From: Gracilaria vermiculophylla
Taxonomy: Eukaryota; Rhodophyta; Florideophyceae; Gracilariales; Gracilariaceae
DNA length: 34,258 nt
Direction of reading: 5' to 3'
NCBI GenBank assembly: GCA_019155205.2
Contig: JAHNZQ020000016.1
Location: 2,085,014-2,119,271 of the forward strand
Position numbers and translations under genes: made by a program. Below, in pieces: positions 29,538 through 34,258 of this stretch. The notes beneath the pieces were generated by a model. The model saw only the letters and a program-made list of their open reading frames with translations. It did not search any database and was not told the DNA's origin. Position 1 is the first letter of the stretch, and the number at the start of each line of letters is the position of its first letter.

Positions 29538-30977
29538 TGTAGTGCACGCTCTTCTCAAGGGGGATTCCAGGCACTGGGTCATAATTTCCGATACATCGGG
29601 GATGGCACTTACTACACTGTTATGAACAGGAGCAATACGGTGACCGTGGGCATACATGTGGTTCACGGCATAGCCGGAATGCGCCGTGGCAACGGCTTGC
29701 TCACGTGTCACACGGGTGATGGGACTGTAGTGGATACATGGTTAGAAATATTCTATTTATTTATTTATTTAGTTAGTACACTGGGTAGTCTACTGTACTC
29801 AGTGCAGCGGCAACCGCCGCTGAACCTCAGTAAACTCCCTCAACAAGGGTGTTCCTGCTTAGAATCTTCCCCAAAACGAAGGGTGTCTAACCAAGGACTT
29901 GGCTCTGAACATTCACGCCTTCGGCGATACTCGCCTCCACCACGGAGAGGTATCCCATTGTGTAGTACAGTGGCTCCTACGGAAATAGGGTGGTTTGGCC
30001 TTAAGGTATAATATTCCTAAGGAGGGCTCGTAGTCTATTAGCTGGGCCACGTGGTGCATGATCTCGCCCGCGTGCGCTACAGTATCCTTGAGGTACGGTC
30101 GAATATTATTTACTTTAGATAATTTATGCAGGTAATGAGTACAGTAGCGAGACCTGCCGAGGTGGGCTCCCGGCTTGATATTTAAGCTGCCGGTTGAGCT
30201 CCACCTCTGGGGAAGTAAATACAAGCACCCTTGAGTCTTCTTCTACTTTTCCGGTTGGAGTCTCTCGTCGATTACGCAGGTTTCTAAGCCGCCGATCCCC
30301 AGGTCGCCTCATAGCAGCGCCTGTAGGAGCATTGTCCGCCCAGTGAACCTCCCCCTCCGCTTGGTGTTTGCGGATCCCTTTTCAGAATTCCCCCGGCTCG
30401 CGACAGCGGATATCGGAGACCACCTTTAGGAATACGCGCCGTTGGATTCAACAAAAACTCCTAACGGACGTTGTGCTTTACTACCTCGAGAGGAGGGCTG
30501 ACAGAACCACACATTGCATACGGTTTGTTCAACCCCTTGTTCGCCTAACAGAACCCATTTCCGGGATACCAGTCTACTCACAGTTGTGGTTTTGCCGTGT
30601 ATACGGTTTCCTCCGGCCCTGCCGATATCTATCGAGTCCCTCTTGTGACTCGCCCCCTTTTTCCTCTCTTCCCTATTCCATTCCCTTTTCCGTTTCCCCT
30701 TTTTGGGTAGCCCCCGCTATCCGCGGCTCATACCGACTCATTGTCGTATGCGCCACCGATTGGACTCGTGCCTCCTACTTGGAACAATACACCGTGTGGA
30801 CGGAGCTTCTCTGGTTTGCCAGCTACCCCTTCCTACGCAAGTCGTGAAGGCTGACCTCGGCTTACAACCGACCTAGTCGTGTCATCTCTGGAAGGACTCT
30901 GCTATTGCGTTCACCTCGTGAGAGGAAGATCCCGAACGTCTTCGTGCTGTTCTCCCGTCGCCCGGAATTGCACCACA
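29538..30977 (+). repeat. Solo LTR (family Z) with perfect target duplication
   Basis: Begins TGTAGTGCACGC and ends TTGCACCACA. Flanked by CTTTT at 29533-29537 and 30978-30982. Without the LTR inserted in it, it is 884 bp. Its sequence matches the 5' LTR at 9317-12692. It interrupts the Tc1 transposase. Confidence 0.92.
29961..30511 (+). repeat. Solo LTR (copy B) nested in LTR Z
   Basis: 551 bases, TGTAGTACAG to AACCACA, flanked by CATTG at 29956-29960 and 30512-30516. LTR Z reads through across the site in its other copy (GAGAGGTATTCGGTTGCACA at 9740-9759, rc), which shows the empty site. Contains a TATTTAAG box near 30179. Nearly identical to LTR copy A. Confidence 0.95.
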
Positions 30978-30982
30978 CTTTT

Positions 30983-31841
30983 CTCAAAACGCCGACTCTT
31001 TATGGATCAGAACGATCTCCATGACGCCCTAAGAAGCTCTTTCTAACTGAAAAAAGAGGAGTTAAAAGGAAGTATTGCGAAAGAAAAGTGTCATGGAAAA
31101 AAATTGGAATACATCTCAATCTAAACGTTTATATATGAACTATATGGAGGCGATTAAACAACACCAATTTATTAAAGTAAACATACCTTCACAAAACGTG
31201 CTTTCTCCGAGACCACCACAAGCAAGAAAGAGTTGACAGGTGTGCTGGAATAGCCTACAAGAAAAAAGAAGAGAAAAACGTTATTTATACTGCTGAAAAA
31301 ACTTCAATTTAGATGGACCAGGTTGCTACAAATATTATTGGTACGATTTCCGTAAGGAACATCATGAATATTAAACCTTGTACTCCGGTAGAGGCTCTGC
31401 GATGGTCTGGGCGGGCATTTCAAAAAAAGGTCTCACTGAAATTGCATTTATTGAAACAAAAATGAACACGGAAAAATATCAAGAACTTCTATACAATTAT
31501 TTGCTACCTATTGGTTTACGTTTCCATGGAAAAATTTCATTTTTCAACAGGATAGTTTACCTGTTCACATTGCATTTTTGATTAAAAACTGGCTACAGGA
31601 GTCAGAGGTATCTACTTTAGAGTGATCGGCATGCTCACCAAATTTGAACCCAATTGAAAACGGTTAGGGACTACTGACGAGGATGATTTATGCGAAAGGA
31701 AGGCAATTGCAGACCGTTTTCGAACTCGAGAACTGTATTAAAATTTTCTGGAAATCTATAACAGTTTCAACTATAACAAAGTACATCAATTCGATGCCGA
31801 ATCGTTGCATTAGCTTTATACAGCAAAAATATGCAAAATAA
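30983..31841 (+). pseudogene. Tc1 transposase, catalytic part
   Basis: After the insertion: LTEKRGVKRKYCERKVSWKK (second helix-turn-helix), then the DDE core. The first site is degraded (IYTAEKTS, usual FSDEKKF). NFNLDGPGCYKYYWYDFRKE and SAMVWAGISKKGLTEIAFIE are typical. The second aspartate is in FQQDSLPVH after a frameshift near 31540, and the glutamate in NLNPIENG, 34 residues later (DD34E). Stops occur at about 31374, 31622 and 31665. Inactive. Confidence 0.9.
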
Positions 31842-32409
31842 ATTATTGAGCATCGCGCAGTAAAGATTTTCTATTGATGATCATATGGTTTTGAAACGGT
31901 TTTTTGGCTTTACTTTTTTCTGAAAACTGTTTTTGTAGGCGTACAGTGTACATTTGATAGTTTTTATTGAGATTTCACTGCATGTCGAATGCTTGTGAAA
32001 CAGTATGTATTTCATCATCTCCCAGAGAGAAACCAACAATCTTGCTGTGCACGGCCAAGTTACCCTTTCAAAGGGCGTCGGTAATTCCATGTTTCGGGCT
32101 GTTTTACTTAGAAGGGGACCATTGCAAATGATATGATTGTGCGACCATGGCCTCTATTCAAAATTTGAGTTGCTACTTTAAAGTAGGTGTATCACACACA
32201 CAGGATCAAAAAATGAAAATGGGATTCTCTTTCAACAAGACAGTTATTTATCATGGTTAAATTATTTCTAGAAAAGCAAAAAGTTATATGGTTCATCGGA
32301 TATAAACTGAAACCTTGACCTGGTAGCCACAAAATATTCGAAAACAAACTTAGGCTCTCACAAAGTATATATTCGATAGCATGTATTACGCAACACGACC
32401 AATCAACTC
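31842..32409. other. Spacer, no gene recognised
   Basis: AT-rich sequence after the Tc1 transposase. I find no ORF with similarity and no clear terminal repeat, apart from the palindrome GTACAGTGTAC near 31941. Confidence 0.4.
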
Positions 32410-32739
32410 TCAGCCATATGAGAGATGGCTTACGAAAAGTTTGATGATATGCGATGACGCATGAAGTCCTCCTGGCACGGGACTGGAAAATTTTTGTAAG
32501 GCTTCAACGTTAATCTCGAGTTCGCTCCCAACCACAGTCTCTGCATTCACAAAATTATTCATGAGAGTGATAATCAGTACCTTTCTGTCTTCTACCACGG
32601 TGCTAGGTGTCGGCCTGATAGTCGAAGTGGAACCAACAACCTTTTGTGCAGCAACGGCAGTTCTTCTTTTATGAATGTGAGCAGTGATTGAAACCCATGC
32701 CCAACGATTCACGTTTGGTTTCACCTTGGTGACCAGCAT
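32410..32739 (-). CDS. Unknown ORF overlapping the end of gene X
   Basis: 109 codons from ATG at 32739 to 32410. It overlaps the last 19 bases of gene X in another frame (gene X ends VEKCWSPR, this starts MLVTKVKPNVNRW). It may be the continuation of gene X after a frameshift, a second exon, or chance. No family recognised. Confidence 0.35.
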   Translation of the reverse strand: MLVTKVKPNVNRWAWVSITAHIHKRRTAVAAQKVVGSTSTIRPTPSTVVEDRKVLIITLMNNFVNAETVVGSELEINVEALQKFSSPVPGGLHASSHIIKLFVSHLSYG

Positions 32740-33695
32740 TTTTCCACGGTCGCTTTGATTTTACGCCAAATCTTTGCTTCCATACTGCCATCCTCGTAAG
32801 CTGCGCTATCACATGACAGCCCACGGAAAACTTGCTGATGTTCAGGTCCACTTGCTCTGCATCCTGAATAGTGTCTCTCGTCCAAGGAAACACATTCGGA
32901 ACTCGGCTTCAGCGCTGGAAAACGGCCCGACCATTGCGACGACAATCTTGTCAAAGAACAACACTCCACCTCCTTTCTATGCGTTTCTGACGCTGGCTTC
33001 GTGCGATCAAGGATTTCGTCGACCTCTGCAACGTCGTCGACATCTTCGACGTCGTCGACCTTTTCAATGTCGCCAACCCCTTCTGCTTCCGTGCGCTGCA
33101 GAACACCCACCACGGCCGTTCTGTTCACGTCATGTCCGTCTTGAACATCATGACAACTTCGCCCTTGCTTCTGGCCCACCACCGGCGTCACAAGCGACAC
33201 GTTCGCCAAAACGGATTGGCCCCTTTCCACGTGGTAGGGGCGTCCAGAGAAAAGCAGAAGGGGTATCGGAGCGGACGCCTCATGTGTATCGTAGGCCACA
33301 CAGCTTGTCGGCTCTTCCATACCATCGACGTCGTTTTTTGCCGTGCTCCGTCTTCCGAGGCATTTCATGGTCTCGGAAAGCTTCGAGACAAGTCCCCTCA
33401 CCTTTCTTCGCAGGTGACGTACTGGGGCTTTGAGCATCCTCACGGCCTGCGTGTGTGAGAAGTCATTCCTGTTTCTCCTCCTCTCACTATATTCGGCCTC
33501 TTCGCAGCTGACGTTGTTGCTCATGGAATTTACCCGTCCCCTCCCGTAAATGTTGTATTGGACGTGTTGTGCCGGTTTCCTTTTGTTCGTGAAGTTCTCT
33601 ATGGTCCGGCTGCATTCATCTTCAATATGACCGGCTACTTCCGCCAGGAGACCGCCTTCTTTCATGTCTTTGTTTTTCATGGCGTCGACTTTCAT
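32721..33695 (-). CDS. Gene X copy 2, unknown protein (324 aa)
   Basis: Intact from ATG at 33695 (MKVDAMKNKDMKEGG) to 32721. No signal peptide or membrane segment. Basic stretch at residues 93-120 (VRHLRRKVRGLVSKL). Conserved core IPLLLFSGRPYHVERGQS (residues 144-161), shared with copy 1. Acidic repeat IEKVDDVEDVDDVAEVDEIL (residues 210-229), encoded by imperfect GTCGACGAC repeats. Cys- and Ser-rich C-terminus. A TATA box lies about 170 bases upstream. I do not recognise a family. In both copies it follows a CBM20 gene on the same strand. Confidence 0.6.
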   Translation of the reverse strand: MKVDAMKNKDMKEGGLLAEVAGHIEDECSRTIENFTNKRKPAQHVQYNIYGRGRVNSMSNNVSCEEAEYSERRRNRNDFSHTQAVRMLKAPVRHLRRKVRGLVSKLSETMKCLGRRSTAKNDVDGMEEPTSCVAYDTHEASAPIPLLLFSGRPYHVERGQSVLANVSLVTPVVGQKQGRSCHDVQDGHDVNRTAVVGVLQRTEAEGVGDIEKVDDVEDVDDVAEVDEILDRTKPASETHRKEVECCSLTRLSSQWSGRFPALKPSSECVSLDERHYSGCRASGPEHQQVFRGLSCDSAAYEDGSMEAKIWRKIKATVEKCWSPR

Positions 33696-33866
33696 TGTTT
33701 GTCTTTGATAAATACCCGTTGAACACCCGTTGCACTGACAAGCACTGTTTGAACCCGCTGTAGACTGTTGTTGATAGTCTCAGAACAGGGCAAAATCACT
33801 GGTGATTGTAGCGTAAGGAGTCAGGTTGCGGTCAAAGCTATCCGTATTGCTGGCTACACTCCCACC

Positions 33867-33875
33867 CCTTTTATA
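33867..33875 (-). promoter_or_regulatory. TATA box of gene X copy 2
   Basis: TATAAAAGG on the minus strand, about 170 bases before the ATG at 33695, conserved with copy 1 together with the flanking AAAGGGTATAAAAGGGGTGG. Confidence 0.65.
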
Positions 33876-34107
33876 CCCTTTCACCACAACAGAGTCACAT
33901 CTTCTTCAATCGTAAAGCGTTCCATCTCACCGCAACACGTACGTCTCGGCCGCGGAAGAGTCAATCCGAGTACTCCTTCAGTCTCCATCTGCTACCACAA
34001 GAGGCAACTACCGACCTCGAGACACCCACTCCACCCGTAACCCGTAACCAGTATTCCTATCCGTTCTCTCCTCTCCCAGCAATGCTCAGCATCGTCCGAA
34101 AAGTTCG

Positions 34108-34258
34108 TCAATCGTCACATTGACGAAGCAGAAATCGATTTACACGCAATGCATACCAAAGAAGATGCACGAATCGCTGTCTCCACTGTTCTTGCAGGCG
34201 CAGTACCGCTGACTCTGCTGGCGGCATACACCGATTCTGCTCCGGCTTCCACGAAACA
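34108..34258 (-). CDS. C-terminal end of a CBM20 paralogue (partial)
   Basis: On the minus strand from the window edge: VSWKPEQNR, LRLQEQWRQ, the end of the CBM20 protein (ITWEPGQNR, LRLEEQWRQ in the copy at 21.4 kb). The stop after WRQ is changed to CGA, so the frame extends by about 19 codons to a TGA at 34110-34108. The rest of the gene is outside the window. Confidence 0.75.
   Translation of the reverse strand, partial: VSWKPEQNRCMPPAESAVLRLQEQWRQRFVHLLWYALRVNRFLLRQCDD

Larger units (their letters stand above)
29286..31841 (+). mobile_element. Tc1/mariner-type transposon split by nested LTRs
   Basis: The left end is CAGTGCG after TA (29284-29285), as usual for Tc1. The transposase starts at 29412 and is interrupted at 29537 by a solo LTR. 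It resumes at 30983 and ends at 31839-31841. The right terminal repeat is not resolved: CACTG at 31976-31980 is a weak candidate. Without the inserted LTR the reading frame joins cleanly across the target site. Confidence 0.8.
33208..34258 (-). repeat. Inverted duplication, copy 2
   Basis: The reverse complement of this stretch matches 21420-22458, from the CBM20 tail to the middle of gene X. It runs off the window at 34258, so more of the CBM20 paralogue probably lies beyond. Confidence 0.88.

Noticed and set aside
29412..30011. A 199-codon ORF on the plus strand
   Set aside because: It fuses the Tc1 transposase start with LTR Z and LTR B sequence and is an accident of nested insertion.
29913..30312. 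Minus-strand ORFs with near-identical partners at 22559-22923
   Set aside because: They look conserved between copies, but only because both lie in the same recent LTR family. The LTR is non-coding.
31937..31953. GTACAGTGTAC as right end of the Tc1 element
   Set aside because: It contains CAGTG in the same orientation as the left end, so it cannot be the inverted terminal repeat.
33016..33064. GTCGACGAC repeats as a regulatory array
   Set aside because: They lie within the open gene X frame and encode its acidic repeat.

Overview
The window is eukaryotic and is mostly a graveyard of transposable elements. One GC-rich host-type gene lies near the middle. Around it is an inverted duplication that carries the 3' end of that gene plus a second, unrecognised gene. 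Every identification below was made by eye from protein motifs and direct sequence comparison.

Organism: LTR retrotransposons of copia and chromodomain-bearing gypsy type, pogo and Tc1 DNA transposons, TATA-box promoters and a starch-binding (CBM20) protein point to a protist or alga with compact, intron-poor genes. A red alga is my first guess, because of the starch-binding protein and the very GC-rich gene in AT-richer repeat DNA. Oomycetes carry a similar gypsy lineage and are not excluded.

Layout: 1-1675, no recognised gene, with a promoter-like TATATAA on the minus strand near 1243. 1676-5042, a 5'-truncated, heavily mutated copia element whose 3' LTR holds arrays of heat-shock-element-like pentamers. 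5043-7680 (plus), the 3' half of a chromovirus. 7676-9316 (minus), the 5' half of a similar gypsy element with its 5' LTR at 9317-12692. These two halves meet within the reverse transcriptase and may be one element broken by an internal inversion. 9916-12466, a complete pogo-type transposon inside that LTR, with 24-bp terminal inverted repeats and TA target duplications. 12742-18168, a full gypsy element with two LTRs about 85% identical. 18169-19480, AT-rich spacer. 19480-21504, GC-rich promoter/leader and the CBM20 gene. 21420-22458, first copy of the inverted duplication (3' end of the CBM20 gene, a TATA promoter, gene X as a pseudogene). 22459-22558, a 100-N assembly gap. 22559-27962 (minus), a second chromovirus (gag, protease, RT, RNase H, integrase, chromodomain, 3' LTR), with an older solo LTR inserted in its gag. 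27963-29285, nothing recognised. 29286 to about 31841, a Tc1-type transposon split by a solo LTR that is itself split by another solo LTR. 32410-34258 (minus), second copy of the inverted duplication with an intact 324-codon gene X and the tail of a CBM20 paralogue running off the window.

Almost all transposon genes are dead: they carry stops, frameshifts or lost catalytic residues. The pogo transposase keeps its full DDD triad despite a frameshift. The two open genes worth attention are the CBM20 protein (20221-21504) and gene X (33695-32721). They are neighbours in both copies of the inverted duplication, so the pair was probably duplicated together.
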